In this document: positions 10,441 to 20,472 of the stretch, piece by piece
Numbering within the stretch: the stretch's first letter is position 1
Layout of the letters: each line of letters opens with the position of its first letter
Assembly (NCBI GenBank): GCA_030704615.1
Contig: CM060731.1
Coordinates: 92,360,756-92,424,755, forward strand
Length of the DNA: 64,000 nt
DNA from: Takakia lepidozioides
Lineage: Eukaryota > Streptophyta > Takakiopsida > Takakiales > Takakiaceae
Direction of reading: 5' to 3'
Made by a program: the position numbers and the translations under genes
Notes under the pieces: generated by a model
Told to the model about the DNA's origin: nothing
Seen by the model: only the letters and a program-made list of their open reading frames with translations
Database searches by the model: none

Positions 10441-10745
10441 GTTTCCTTCATTGTATTCCACTGTAGGTGCCTCGTACCACGCTTGCAAGGCCAGTGCGCG
10501 ACATCTCTTTGGGATTGAAGGGGATGCCGAGATTTACAAGAACCTCCTGATGGGTTTGGGTGGACATACTTCTCAAGTCCTTCCGAAGCCCCTACCCGCT
10601 GATATTGATACAGGGGAGACTTCCGACAAGGAGCTGGATGACGACTTTGCCTGTGAGTAAGTTCAACCTGTGGATGGTTGCATTGTTGTTTCGATACCCA
10701 GAATCACTGTTCTTAAGGCAAAGTGCACATGGGAGATATCCTCTG
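10441..10745 (+). mobile_element. Captured host gene fragment: methyltransferase-like exon with both splice sites
   Basis: Foreign sequence inside the extra ORF. It has an intron end (CACTGTAG to 10,466), an exon (10,467-10,656) and a donor (GTAAGTTC). The exon reads ASYHACKASARHLFGIEGD and ends KELDDDFACE, closely matching the exon at 57,170-56,975 of the minus-strand gene described below (ASYHACKAAGRHLFGMEGD, ending LDDDFACE). Since intron bases are kept on both sides, the source was genomic DNA or unspliced RNA, not mature mRNA. The right border with integrase sequence is approximate (10,735-10,750). Confidence 0.85.
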
Positions 10746-11610
10746 GGAGATTTGGTTTTGTGGTTGCAAAAGAAGAGAAAGATTAAAGTTTCTAAGTTTA
10801 AATCGCCATGGAAGAGACCTTATGTCATACAGAAGATGTATGATAACAACACCGCTATGTTACAAACCATTAACAAAGAGATGCTGGGAAGAGTTAATGC
10901 CAATAAGTTGAAGGAATACAGTGGTATCCATGACAAACCATTGAGACACGATTTGCATGTAGATACACCGAAAGAGTCACGGGCTGCACAGGTAATACCA
11001 ACGGAACATGACGACCAATTACCAGAAGCGAGTTTATTTGCAGTGGAGGTGCAGGGAAGTGCAGATGACTGGTTAGATTGGCAGTGGCCAATCAGATACT
11101 ACCTTACTCATGGTCAGTGCCCACCGAGTTATGGGAAGGAGCAGAGGAAAAGAATTGCTATCAAGGCTCTACCTTATACTACGGTAGGGGGCAAACTGTA
11201 TAAGCTAGGACCTAATGGAGAACTAAAACGATGCTTGTACCACCATGAAGTAAATAAAGTTTTGGAGGAAGTTCATAAAGGAGTGGCGGGAGGTCATTTT
11301 GGAGAAGAGACTACCAGTAGAAAGATACTACTTGCCGGTTATTGGTGGCCTACTTTGTGTCAAGGATGTACACAAGTATTGTAAAACTTGTGATGAGTGT
11401 CAGAGGCTAGGACCATTGCAGAGATCTGGAAAGATGGCTTTGCATCCTACAATGCCTATTGAACCATTTCAGAAATGGGGACTGGACTTTGTTGGACCAA
11501 TAAACCCACCAGCCAAGAATACACAGAACAAGTATATAATCACAGCCACTGATTATACTACAAAGTGGGTGGAAGCTAAAGCTCTGAGGGACAACACAGC
11601 TAAGTCCACA
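10745..11610 (+). pseudogene. int: Second, rearranged integrase piece inside the extra ORF of copy A
   Basis: Integrase C-terminal sequence (GDLVLWLQKK onward) is followed at about 11,017 by the RNase H-integrase linker, then the zinc domain and the core up to [10 protein letters not shown] near 11,608. The order is thus permuted relative to the main integrase (C-terminus first). It returns abruptly to the coiled coil of the extra ORF ([11 protein letters not shown]). The sequence belongs to a slightly different subfamily from the main copy. Together with the captured exon it makes a 1.17-kb insertion, typical of template switching during reverse transcription. Confidence 0.8.
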
Positions 11611-13055
11611 CATACGCAGTTGCAGACAGTGCATGACAGGATGGCCATACAATGTGCTACACTCACAACTATGCTTGGCCAAACTACAAAAGAAATAAAC
11701 AGTCAAGTAGAAAAAAGTATGAAGGCAGAAGCAGAGAATGTTGAGCAAATGAAAATCATTGTCGATATGAAGAATACAATCTATCGCAATGAGGATACTT
11801 TCAAGCAATACAGGCAGATTGAAGCTGATCAAGAGAAGCACATCCTGGAGTTGCAACAAACGATCATGGCCAATAGAAATGAAATCTCGGTCAATAACAA
11901 GGCTTGGAAGGAAGCCAATAATCTACTTGCTGCCTATGCGAATTTGGTTGAACCTCATGCGAAGCGCATGGAGGCTTTACAACAGCAATTAGATGTGTAC
12001 AAACTAAGAGAGGAGCACACTCTCAAAGGAACCACAAGCAACTTGGTGGATAACCAACTTATGTAGGTCTGGTTAGCACAAGGCCCAGTGGAGGGCAAAG
12101 CACCACGAAAGCTCACCCAAAGCGAGATGAATGAACTCAGCCTCCAAGTGCAGAACATTGCCACAACTACTATAGACAATGTCTATAGTAGGATAGCGGA
12201 GTTACAGGAAGATGTAGACGGACTGCAGACTCAAGTGGAAGACCTCACTTCAAATATCGACAAAAGAGCCTATATACCTGAGGAACAGTTAATGGCTTCT
12301 TATTTACAAGCCAGAACTTTGGCTTTTCAGTCTTCTTCACAGGAGGTGCAGGAGATGCCAATGATACAAGAACCAGTACCACCAACACCACAACAAGTCA
12401 CTGTACCAGTAGCTGAACCTGTTGTTCCTATAACCACACCACAGCCACCACAGCCTGAGGTATGGGGCAATGCTGCTTTTAACCCACCTAAAACTCCAGC
12501 TGCAAGGGAATACAGTAGGGCTATGATTATGCCCTTCAACCAAATTCCCATCATGTTGGATTTGGCTTGGAAAGAATTTAGTCCTCCGCAGTCATTCGCA
12601 CGTTACTACCAAATCATGCGCATTTGGCTGCCAATGGCAACTAGGACTAAAGTTCGTCCGAACAATCGACATATTGAGGATCATCACTTTGCACAATACT
12701 GGCATGAGGCAAGTACAATGTTGAAGGAATTAATTGCCTTCCAAGTTGTACATGGATTCATTTATACCAAGACCAAGGAGGTAGCAAGTATTGTCATGGG
12801 ATGCGGGTTATACTACGCTGCTTGTTTTCTGGTACGTTATCACATTGAGCAGCACAAGATGCAATCGCGCTTTCTGAGTTATTCCAGTGGGGATCATTGG
12901 GTCTTACCTTCAGTGCCACCTCATATGTACCTATATGAGGCAAAAGTTATGATGCAAAAGGATTCTCAAATTCGTTCATGGTTTCAAGCGGCCTGGAACA
13001 ATTTGTCAACACAGAAATTCGGCATTGATGATATTTTCTATAAGGGACATGTGGC
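11611..13055 (+). pseudogene. Extra ORF of copy A, coiled-coil and C-terminal part
   Basis: A long coiled coil (about 11,611-12,290: [51 protein letters not shown]), a Pro/Val-rich linker (PVPPTPQQVTVPV near 12,370), then a helical aromatic-rich C-terminal domain (MLDLAWKEFSPPQSFARYYQ near 12,550 to DDIFYKGH near 13,050). Function unknown. TAG at 12,064-12,066 breaks the frame (CAG in D). The last part of the protein, present in piece E, is missing: the frame runs straight into a truncated LTR at 13,056-13,061. The coiled coil suggests self-association; that is inference. Confidence 0.75.
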
Positions 13056-13060
13056 ATTGC

Positions 13061-13966
13061 TGACAGCAGAGCACTTTAGAAGGGGGTTACACAGCCCGTC
13101 ACAGCCAACACAGCCAGTCACAGCCAACACAGCCCGTCACAGCTTCACACAGCCCGACACAGCCCATCACAGCCAACACAGCCCGTCACAGCCGACACAG
13201 CCACACAGCCAGTAACAGCCCGACACAGCCAAACACAGTCGCACAGCCAGTCACAGCCCGACACAGCCGGTCACAACCCGTCACAGTTTCACACAGCCAG
13301 TCACAGCTTGACACAGCTGTCACGACCATAGGGAAAGGATAGCAGGACAGGGAACGACTGTGGGGAACAACACCTGCGAAGGGAACATGTTAGTTCACGG
13401 ACGACGGTTAGTGAGGGAAGCGGTTAAGAACAACGGGTAGGAAGATAAAAGGAGGAGCAAGGACTGAAGGAGGACACTTCACGGGGAGACTACTTGGTCA
13501 TGCATGAGAGGGGATCGGGCGGAGAGCAAGAACGGAAACAAAGATGGAGAGCACGGTGAAGGAGGAGAGATGATTAGTAGATGCTTGTTATATGCAAAGC
13601 TGTAGTGATATTGTAGAGCAGATTAGAGACACAATGGCTTCGGCCTGATACCTGATAAATCATAATCTGATACTTATACGATACAATCACACTGTGTAGA
13701 GAGATCTGAGTGAAGCTGTGGAATGAATGATGAGTTGATGGAATCCGATAGATTGATGAAGCAAACTGATACTTAAATTATCACAAGTAAGGTAGCTAAC
13801 ATGAATGCGGAAAGGAAAACAAATAGGAAACACCCCCATGATACACTAGTTGTAGGTCATGACTGATTGTTCTGAGCGGGCTGAGTACTTAGAGATTTCC
13901 AACTCTTCTATCTTGGAGTTTCCGCCGCGGATAGCGAAGGGATGGGTGAGTAAAAGCCGCGCGACA
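13061..13966 (+). repeat. 3' LTR of copy A, 5' end missing
   Basis: Begins at TGACAGCAG, equivalent to position 247 of the 5' LTR, so ~91 bp of U3 are absent; it ends GCGACA before the duplication ACCCC. The decamer array is ~36 bp longer than in the 5' LTR. Because integration needs both LTR ends, the loss at its left side most likely happened after insertion, by deletion at a short shared GCTGACAG/GGTGACAG sequence. Confidence 0.88.
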
Positions 13967-13971
13967 ACCCC
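13967..13971. repeat. Target-site duplication, right (ACCCC)
   Basis: Second copy of the 5-bp duplication flanking element A; see 151-155. Confidence 0.85.
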
Positions 13972-14517
13972 TACACTTGTCATCGATGTCAACTAAGAAC
14001 CTCAAAAACAAGAGAGAAAGACATGAAGTAAAAGCTGAAACCCTAAACACCAAAAGCACCTTAAACGATTGGGGAAGGTAACTGTGCGCCATCGCCATCA
14101 GCAAGCCACCTCCAGCACAGCTAAGGAGAAGTGAAGCATACAAATGCTAGGTTTAAGAAGGGAGAGAGAGAGATGTACTTCCCCACACAAGCGCCGCTGC
14201 GAAACATAAAAGCCAGAGGAGGGAAAGAGACGATGCCATCACAGCGGGGTGAGAAGAGACAAGACGCCGCCATTGCGCATCCCCAGAAGCTCGTCCGGCA
14301 TGGGCACGAAGCAGCATTGGAACAGGGGCTAAGAGGTGCGGCAAGGCCATGGAATGTGCACCTAGGATTTCAGAGCTTGGAAGGAGAGTTCTTGCACCAC
14401 AAGAGGAGTGTCTTGTGGCTGGAAATGTAAGCCTTAGGGTTTCAGGAGCTTGGCAAAGGCTGTGGAGTGCTCTGTCTTGTCTTAGAGAGCATCAAGGAGC
14501 CAAGGAGCCAAGATAGG
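13972..14517. other. Unique flank of element A, no supported gene
   Basis: Short open frames exist on both strands, including one fusing the ORF0 start in the 3' LTR to VIDVN and a stop in this flank, but none has a recognisable domain or a homolog elsewhere in the window. The sequence continues the pre-insertion locus of 1-155. Confidence 0.5.
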
Positions 14518-14910
14518 GGGCTGATACCTCTTGTGTGAAGGGGTTGCATGTGTGGAGCATGCATGCAGCCCATTGAAGCTTCCATCTTCGAGCTTGGAGG
14601 GCAAGCAAGGAAGAGGGAAGGGCTGATTTCTCTTATGTGAGGGCCATGCATGTGTAGAGCATGCTTTCAACATGTTGAAGGCTTGTACTTTCAGGTTTGG
14701 GGGTGCAAGAAAGGAAGGAAGGGGCTGGTTTCCCTGTAGGGCATGTGTGGAGCATGCCTTTAGTCCATTGGGCTTTTGTTTTCAAGCTTTAGAGAGCTAG
14801 AATGGAAGGGCTAGGGCTGGTTCCCACTTGGGTGAAAGAAAAGCACTTGTAGGGCATATGTGAGTTGGGGTTTCAACTTCAAGCTTGAAGGGAGCACAAC
14901 TCTTGAAGCA
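14518..14910 (+). repeat. Imperfect ~100-bp tandem repeat (about four units)
   Basis: Units begin near 14,518, 14,621, 14,723 and 14,813 with GGGCTGATACCTC/GGGCTGATTTCTC/GGGCTGGTTTCCC/GGGCTGGTTCCCA, followed by GCATGTGTGGAGCATG-like and CTTCAAGCTTGGAGGG-like segments. No coding frame is shared between units, so it looks like a diverged non-coding satellite. Confidence 0.65.
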
Positions 14911-15254
14911 GCAGGTGCAGGGGCTGGATTAGGTGCGAAGGGGCGTGTTATGGTCAAGAAAAGCGCGTGAATGAGTGCCTACAAGGGCTGGAAGTCAGCC
15001 ATGTTTGGTTAGTCGCCATAGGGATCAATGGCGTTGTTTTGTGAGTTAAAATGAAGCTTGTGCACTTAGTTTTGGTTGCAAACATCTTCATTTGGAATTA
15101 GAGCTAATTGGTGGTGGGTGGAGCCATAAAGAGCAAGAATACCTTGCTGATTTCCTCACAGCCGCCATAGCTCGGTGCAAAGAAGCTAGAGTCCAAGAGA
15201 CACAAACCTAGCTTGGCGTGGCTAAACCCTTTGGGAGAAATGGCTAAACTGCCA
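14911..15254. other. Intergenic stretch, nothing supported
   Basis: No coding frame, RNA gene or repeat recognised between the ~100-bp repeat and the following GCTGTGAC minisatellite. Confidence 0.4.
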
Positions 15255-15996
15255 TGAACGGCCATGGATGGGGATGTGACGGGCTGTGATAGGCTGTGGC
15301 CTGTGGCCTGTGGGGTTGTGACAGGCTGTGGCCGTGATGCTGACCCTGTCACCGGTGTAGGTGGGCTGTTGTGACTTGTGGCCTGGGGGGGCTATGATGG
15401 GCTGTGACGGACTATGACAGGTTGTGCCCTGTGACCTTTGGGGTTGTGACAAGCTGTGACATGTGGCCTGTGGGGCTGTGATGGGGCTGTTGATGGGCTG
15501 TGCCATGTGGCCTTTGGGGCTGTGACAGATTGTGACCTGTGGCCTGTGGGGCTGTGATAGGCTGTGACAGGCTATGCCCTGTGGCCTTTGGGGGTGTGAT
15601 GCACTGTGACTGCGCCCCCACCGTGACTGGCTCTACCCTGTGGCCTGTGGGGCTGTGGCCTGTGGGGTTGTGACCGGCTTCTGTGAGATGTGTTTGTTGT
15701 GACGGCTGTGACCTGTGGCCTTTGGGCTGTGTGTTGTGAGAGGTGTGGCCTCTGATGCTGTGACCCTATCACCTGTGTAGGGCTGTGATAGGCTGCGACC
15801 TGTGGCCTGTGGGGCTGTGATGGGCTTTGACGGACTGTGACAGGCTGTGCCATTGTGCCTTTGGGGTTGTGACAGGCTGTGACCTGTAGCCGGTGGGGCT
15901 GTGTGTTTCTGTGTAATGGGTTGATGGGCGGTGTGACGGGCTGTGCCCTGTGGCCTTTGGGGCTGATGGGTTGTGATAGGCTGTGTCCTGTGGCCT
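15255..15996 (+). repeat. Minisatellite (GGCTGTGACCTGTGGCCTGTGG-like) abutting LTR B
   Basis: About 740 bp of degenerate units mixing GGCTGTGA, CCTGTGGCCT and TGGGGCTGTGAT. The reverse complement of the same satellite, flavour and unit order included, lies at 21,577-21,841 directly against the 3' end of inverted LTR E. It is related to, but distinct from, the decamer array inside the LTRs: it carries the extra CCTGTGGCCT unit. Confidence 0.75.
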
Positions 15997-16849
15997 TGTT
16001 AGAGGGTTGTTGGGGACTTAGACATTTTTACGGGTTCTGTGGGGTACCCTTAATTTTGCGAGACTTATGGATGGTTAGACTTAGACCAACAGAGGCCTTA
16101 GGGGTGACAGGCGAAGCTTTAGGAGGGGGGGGGGGGGGTAGACAGGCTTACACAGCCAGTCATAGCCCGTCACAGTCCGACACAACCAGTCACAGCCCGA
16201 CATAGCCTCACACAGCCTGTCACAGTCTATCTCAGTCCGATACAGCTAGTCACAGCTTGGCACAGTCAGTCACAAAATACATAGGGAACGGTTATCATTG
16301 GCAGGGAACGACTGGCATGCAGATGAGGGAGAGCAGCAACGAAGGGGGGATCACTTCACGCGGAGCGCTTCTTGGACATGCATGAGAGGAGATCAGGCGG
16401 AGAGCAAGAATGGGAGCAAGGATGGAGAGCACGATGAAGGATGAAAGATGATAGTAGATGCTTGTTACATGCTAAAGCGGTTGTAGTGATACTGTAGGGC
16501 AGATTAGAGGCACCATGGCATTGGGCCTATACCTGATAAATCATAATCTGATGTTTATTCGATACAATCACACTGTGTAGAGAGACATGAGTGAAGCTGT
16601 GGAATGAATGGATGAGTGAATGGAACCTGGTAGATACTGAAGCAATCTAATGCTTCAGTATACACAGTAAGGTAAATTGCTAACATGAAGGTAAGAAGAA
16701 ATACAAATAAGAAGCACAACCATGATTCACTAGATGTAGATCATGACTGATTGTTCTGAGCGGGCTGAGGGCTTAGAGATATCCAACTCTTTATCTTGGA
16801 GTTTCACCTCGGATTAGCGAAGGGAGGGGTGAGTAGAAGCCGCTCGACA
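15997..16849 (+). repeat. 5' LTR of copy B
   Basis: Starts TGTTAGAGGGTTG, ends CGCTCGACA. It differs clearly from the A/C/D subfamily and matches inverted LTR E (21,842-22,787). It contains a run of 14 G at 16,125-16,138 before the decamer array, and the donor-like GTGAGT at 16,829-16,834. Confidence 0.85.
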
Positions 16850-16851
16850 TT

Positions 16852-16869
16852 TGGCGACCATACTGGGGA
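16852..16869 (+). other. Primer-binding site of copy B
   Basis: Identical to the site of copy A (TGGCGACCATACTGGGGA), two bases after the LTR, despite the divergence of the LTRs. Confidence 0.8.
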
Positions 16870-17422
16870 TGGGTCATGAACAACCAGATGTGACAGGCAT
16901 CTGGTGGGATCATGGTGTTGGAGAATAAAGAATTTGATGTGAATCAAATTCCCTGTGGAACTGAGAAGGAAGATTGTCCCAACAATTCTTTCAGAGGTTC
17001 TTGGAATGCCAGACGGTTGTAAAGAAAACATTCTTAAGAGAGTGCATGATGCTAACCCTGAGTGGGGTCTGGAGAAAGGAGTGATAAAGATTTATCAGGT
17101 GGCCTATAGAGGGAGAGCACGTGGTACCACACTGGTTATGTGATAGCATTGGTATCCATTAAGCGAGTAGAGTTTGAAGGCTGGGAGGAAAAGAAAGTGA
17201 ATGTTTACACTCATATGCATAAAGAACTTGTACTGGTAAAGAGTTGGATTCCGAGGATATCTTGTGGATCAAATTTACACCAAGACAGCTTCCAACATGT
17301 TTGCCATATGGTTATATGGTAACAGAGACTTCTAGTATAGCCAAGGGTGCATTGAAGCTTGAAAGAAATCCGGGCATATACGAGAGATACTACAGGAGAG
17401 AGTTTTGGTTATTGCCTCATTA
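16870..17422 (+). pseudogene. ORF0 remnant of copy B
   Basis: Readable in pieces (16,955-17,143 and 17,140-17,322), with the same landmarks as in copy A: PDGCKENILKRVHDA, KGVIKIYQVA, IKRVEFEGWEE, YERYYRREFWLLPH. Several one-base losses break it, and the following Gag start codon is GTG instead of ATG (17,448). Confidence 0.75.
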
Positions 17423-17715
17423 AAGATATGAAAGACATGGGACGTGAATGATGAAAGAGAAGCTAGACTCCAGAGATATTCAGCAAAAAGAGAAAGTTAT
17501 CTGAAAGCTAATTATCATATGTTGGGGAGAGAGGAATAGACATAGGGGAATCATCTGGACCTCTCACACCATTAAGATCAAAGATTACATCACCATACCG
17601 GAAGAACTAGAGTTGGAGCATCCTCTTATTCCTTACAAGAAAGATTAAGGAATTGGTACGGGAAGAAAGATAAGCCAAGGGGGAGAGGATTTGGGTACAT
17701 CCCTGGATAAACGAT

Positions 17716-20472
17716 TTGATAGAAAACTTTGATAAGAGTTGGCATGGAACACCAAAAGCGGGAACTCCAGTTTCTGAAACGGAAGACGAAGAAGGAGGGG
17801 AGGATGTGGCAGAGCCAACGGAGAGTTCAGACTCTCCAACACCATTGCAATTGAGTTACATAAGTGAAGAGAAAGAAACCCAAGAGCAGAACTTGGAAGA
17901 TAAAAACAGAGAGAAGAAATTGGAAGATAAAGAGTATGAAGAAGTAGACCCAATAGTTGAGGTTGAGACTACGACCAGGACATCCCAACCTGTTGGACCT
18001 GGATCAAGTGGAGCACTTGGATCACAGGCCAACGAAGGTGTTGGCTTAGGGGGATCAGACGGGCAGCCTGGATCTGGCTCTGGGGGGACAGGGAGTGTGG
18101 GAAGTAGTGCAACTGGAGCTGGGAATACTATGAATATCGTGGGGCCAGTAGCAGGGAGTGCTCAGGGGCCAGCACTCGGTGGGAGATCCACCACTACTAC
18201 AACAGGTCCTCAAGGACCAGCACCAACAGGGGGACCAGCACCTGTCAGTGGGCAGGGTGTAGGGCCACAGATGGTGGTACAACCAACACGGGCAAAACCA
18301 CCTTTTCCAATATATGCAGGGAAAAAGGATCCTGATGTACACATCAGCCAATTTGATCACATGTGTATTGTGAACAATGAAAATGGCGATGATGCCAAGA
18401 TGAGACTGTTCCCATGTTCACTTATTAAGAAAGCAAGTGAATGGTATGCAAGATTCCCTGATAATCATTTCCTAACCTGGAATGGCCTTAGTACGGCATT
18501 CCGAAACAGGTTTAGGACAAGCAAAACTGAGGATGAAGTGTATGGGAGTTTACAACAGTTAAAGCAAAAGAAGCATGAAACTGTTGAGGAGTACATGGAA
18601 AAGATGGAATTGATGATGAAAAAGCTGGCTGCTGTACCAGCACCAGGGTTACAGAAGACTTGGTTTGTGAATGGACTAAGACCAGAGTTGCAAAAGAAAG
18701 TGGATATGCTACCCCATAATACAGTGGAGGAGGCATTTGAAACAGCTAACAGAATTGAGCAATTGGGAATGCTCAGGAGAGAGAAAATGGATGATGAGGA
18801 CTCTGAGGAGGAGTCAAATGAGGAAGAAGAGCAAGAGCTCAAGAGGAAGAGTAAGAAGAATGAAAAGTTGAAGAGGGATAACTATGAGAAAAGGCTGGAA
18901 GAGATCTTGAAGAAGTATGCCACAGAGGCTGTAACACATTTGAGGAAGGGTGTTTGGTGTGCAAAATGTCAGAATGAAGGCCATACCACAGCTGAATGCC
19001 ACATGAAGGAGAAACACTGTACTATCTGTAAAATGGATAACCATTCTACTGAGAATTGTTATTACAACAGAAGGACGGCTGCAAGAGAACCTAGGCAAGT
19101 AAGGGTGCATCAAGTGCAGCCCCAACCAAGAAGAAACAATGATGAGGACCACTATGGTAGGCTTGGTGGTTATAACAATGGTATGGAAGGGAGAGGTAAT
19201 CCAAGAGGGAATTACCAAGGCAATCCCAGAGGCAACTATCAGGGTAATCCAAGGGGGAATTACCAGCCAAGGAATCAGGATTATAGAAATAATTCCAGAG
19301 CAGATCAAGGGCGAGGACCCAATGGTGAAGAATTGTGTTACTATTGTAATCAGGCAGAACATCGTAAGGCAGCCTGTCCATTTTGGATCAGACACCTGAA
19401 TGAGATGAGAGCTCCTGTGAATGAGGGCCCAGTAGTGGCAGCTCACATGGTTAGGCCATGTTTTGTACTAGAAGTGAGTACGATGATAGTCTCTAGAAGC
19501 AAAGCTAAACTAATACCTCCAGTAGATGAGGAAGATGATGATAATGAAGATGGTAGTGTGCCTGAAGATGATGAGGCTTGGAGAGATGAGAAGGAACTGC
19601 ACAAGGAAGTGGCTGAAACCATAAGGGAAATGCAGAAGAGTATTGATATCCCTATGGCAGATTCCTCTGATTCTGAAAGAGAAGATGAAGTGAGTGAAGA
19701 TGAAGTGAAGAAAGAAGCTGAACAAGTGCAGGGTAATGAAGGGACTTTGGCTGAAGTAATATGCCAGTCCAAAGCGGAGATTACCATTGGACAACTATTG
19801 GCTGTGGCACCTCATTGTAGGCACAGGCTGTATCAAGCAATCAATCAGATTGCCCATGTGATAGGGAACACAGACCTGAACAGCAAGGTGACAAGCTATA
19901 CTGTGAAGCCAGAAGGGCGAGAAATAGTCATGGACTTTGATGATTCTATGCCAGTAATCCAATTGAGAATTGGAAGCACAGACTTGACTGATGTACTGAT
20001 AGATGGAGGCTCTGGAGTGAATATCATGACAGACCAATTAAGGCTGAAGCTTGGTCTAAGTAACATGAAACCAGCCCCATTCACAGTAACAATGGCGGAT
20101 CAAAGAAGTGTTCAGCCATTAGGCTTGATAAGAGGAGTTAAGATACAGATTCAAAAGATGATCTTTAAGATCACAGTGACTGTATTGAAAATGGATGATG
20201 TCATGGAAGCTTACTCCTTATTGTTGGGTCGACCATGGCTGAGACAGGCCAGGGTATTCCATGACTGGAATTCCCAGTTACTAACTGTGCATGTTGGGAA
20301 GCGCAAGATACAAATCACCACTAAGAAATCTAGTAGACTACCTGCTGCGAGAAGACCTCAAGGAGTCAGAGAGTATGACTGGAGAAAAGACTTGATGAGG
20401 AGCAGGAAGCTACCCTGTTTGCTGCACACCCAGAGTGGGAGCAGGTTGCAGAAATGCAACAGGAAGGCCTAA
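17716..20472 (+). CDS. gag: Gag-protease polyprotein of copy B (longest intact frame of the family)
   Basis: 918 codons open, so Gag and protease are one frame in this family. The true start should be about 270 bp upstream, but that start is GTG and frameshifts separate it. Order: acidic Ser/Thr-rich N-part; Gly/Ser-rich linker (GVGLGGSDGQPGSGSGGTG); capsid-like part (DPDVHISQFDHMCIV to LEEILKKYATEA); zinc knuckles CAKCQNEGHTTAEC, CTICKMDNHSTENC, CYYCNQAEHRKAAC with a GNPRGNYQ repeat between the second and third; acidic linker; protease with LIDGGSGVNIM (Asp codon at 20,002-20,004). The usual retropepsin D-T/S-G is D-G-G here. A frameshift near 20,390 separates it from RT. Confidence 0.88.
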   Translation: MIENFDKSWHGTPKAGTPVSETEDEEGGEDVAEPTESSDSPTPLQLSYISEEKETQEQNLEDKNREKKLEDKEYEEVDPIVEVETTTRTSQPVGPGSSGALGSQANEGVGLGGSDGQPGSGSGGTGSVGSSATGAGNTMNIVGPVAGSAQGPALGGRSTTTTTGPQGPAPTGGPAPVSGQGVGPQMVVQPTRAKPPFPIYAGKKDPDVHISQFDHMCIVNNENGDDAKMRLFPCSLIKKASEWYARFPDNHFLTWNGLSTAFRNRFRTSKTEDEVYGSLQQLKQKKHETVEEYMEKMELMMKKLAAVPAPGLQKTWFVNGLRPELQKKVDMLPHNTVEEAFETANRIEQLGMLRREKMDDEDSEEESNEEEEQELKRKSKKNEKLKRDNYEKRLEEILKKYATEAVTHLRKGVWCAKCQNEGHTTAECHMKEKHCTICKMDNHSTENCYYNRRTAAREPRQVRVHQVQPQPRRNNDEDHYGRLGGYNNGMEGRGNPRGNYQGNPRGNYQGNPRGNYQPRNQDYRNNSRADQGRGPNGEELCYYCNQAEHRKAACPFWIRHLNEMRAPVNEGPVVAAHMVRPCFVLEVSTMIVSRSKAKLIPPVDEEDDDNEDGSVPEDDEAWRDEKELHKEVAETIREMQKSIDIPMADSSDSEREDEVSEDEVKKEAEQVQGNEGTLAEVICQSKAEITIGQLLAVAPHCRHRLYQAINQIAHVIGNTDLNSKVTSYTVKPEGREIVMDFDDSMPVIQLRIGSTDLTDVLIDGGSGVNIMTDQLRLKLGLSNMKPAPFTVTMADQRSVQPLGLIRGVKIQIQKMIFKITVTVLKMDDVMEAYSLLLGRPWLRQARVFHDWNSQLLTVHVGKRKIQITTKKSSRLPAARRPQGVREYDWRKDLMRSRKLPCLLHTQSGSRLQKCNRKA

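Larger units (their letters stand above)
156..13966 (+). mobile_element. Ty3/gypsy LTR retrotransposon, copy A (complete insertion, genes broken)
   Basis: A 13.8-kb insertion bounded by matching LTRs and an ACCCC duplication. Order: LTR, PBS, ORF0, Gag-protease-RT in one frame, RNase H, integrase, repeat tail, long extra ORF, LTR. The large size, an ORF before Gag and an ORF after integrase recall the Tat/Athila group of plant Ty3/gypsy elements; that placement is inference from layout. No chromodomain is seen after integrase. The extra ORF is interrupted at 10,441-11,610 by a captured exon and a second integrase piece. The polypurine tract and the first ~90 bp of the 3' LTR are missing. Coding frames carry at least eight premature stops (TAG or TGA) and several frameshifts. 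Confidence 0.9.

Noticed and set aside
8606-13055. Envelope (env-like) gene
   Set aside because: No signal peptide, no membrane helix and no cysteine pattern of a surface glycoprotein is visible; the protein is coiled-coil rich.
13889-14430. Small genes in the flank of element A
   Set aside because: Open frames of 84 and 99 codons lack any domain, conserved counterpart or codon signal, and one begins in LTR antisense sequence.
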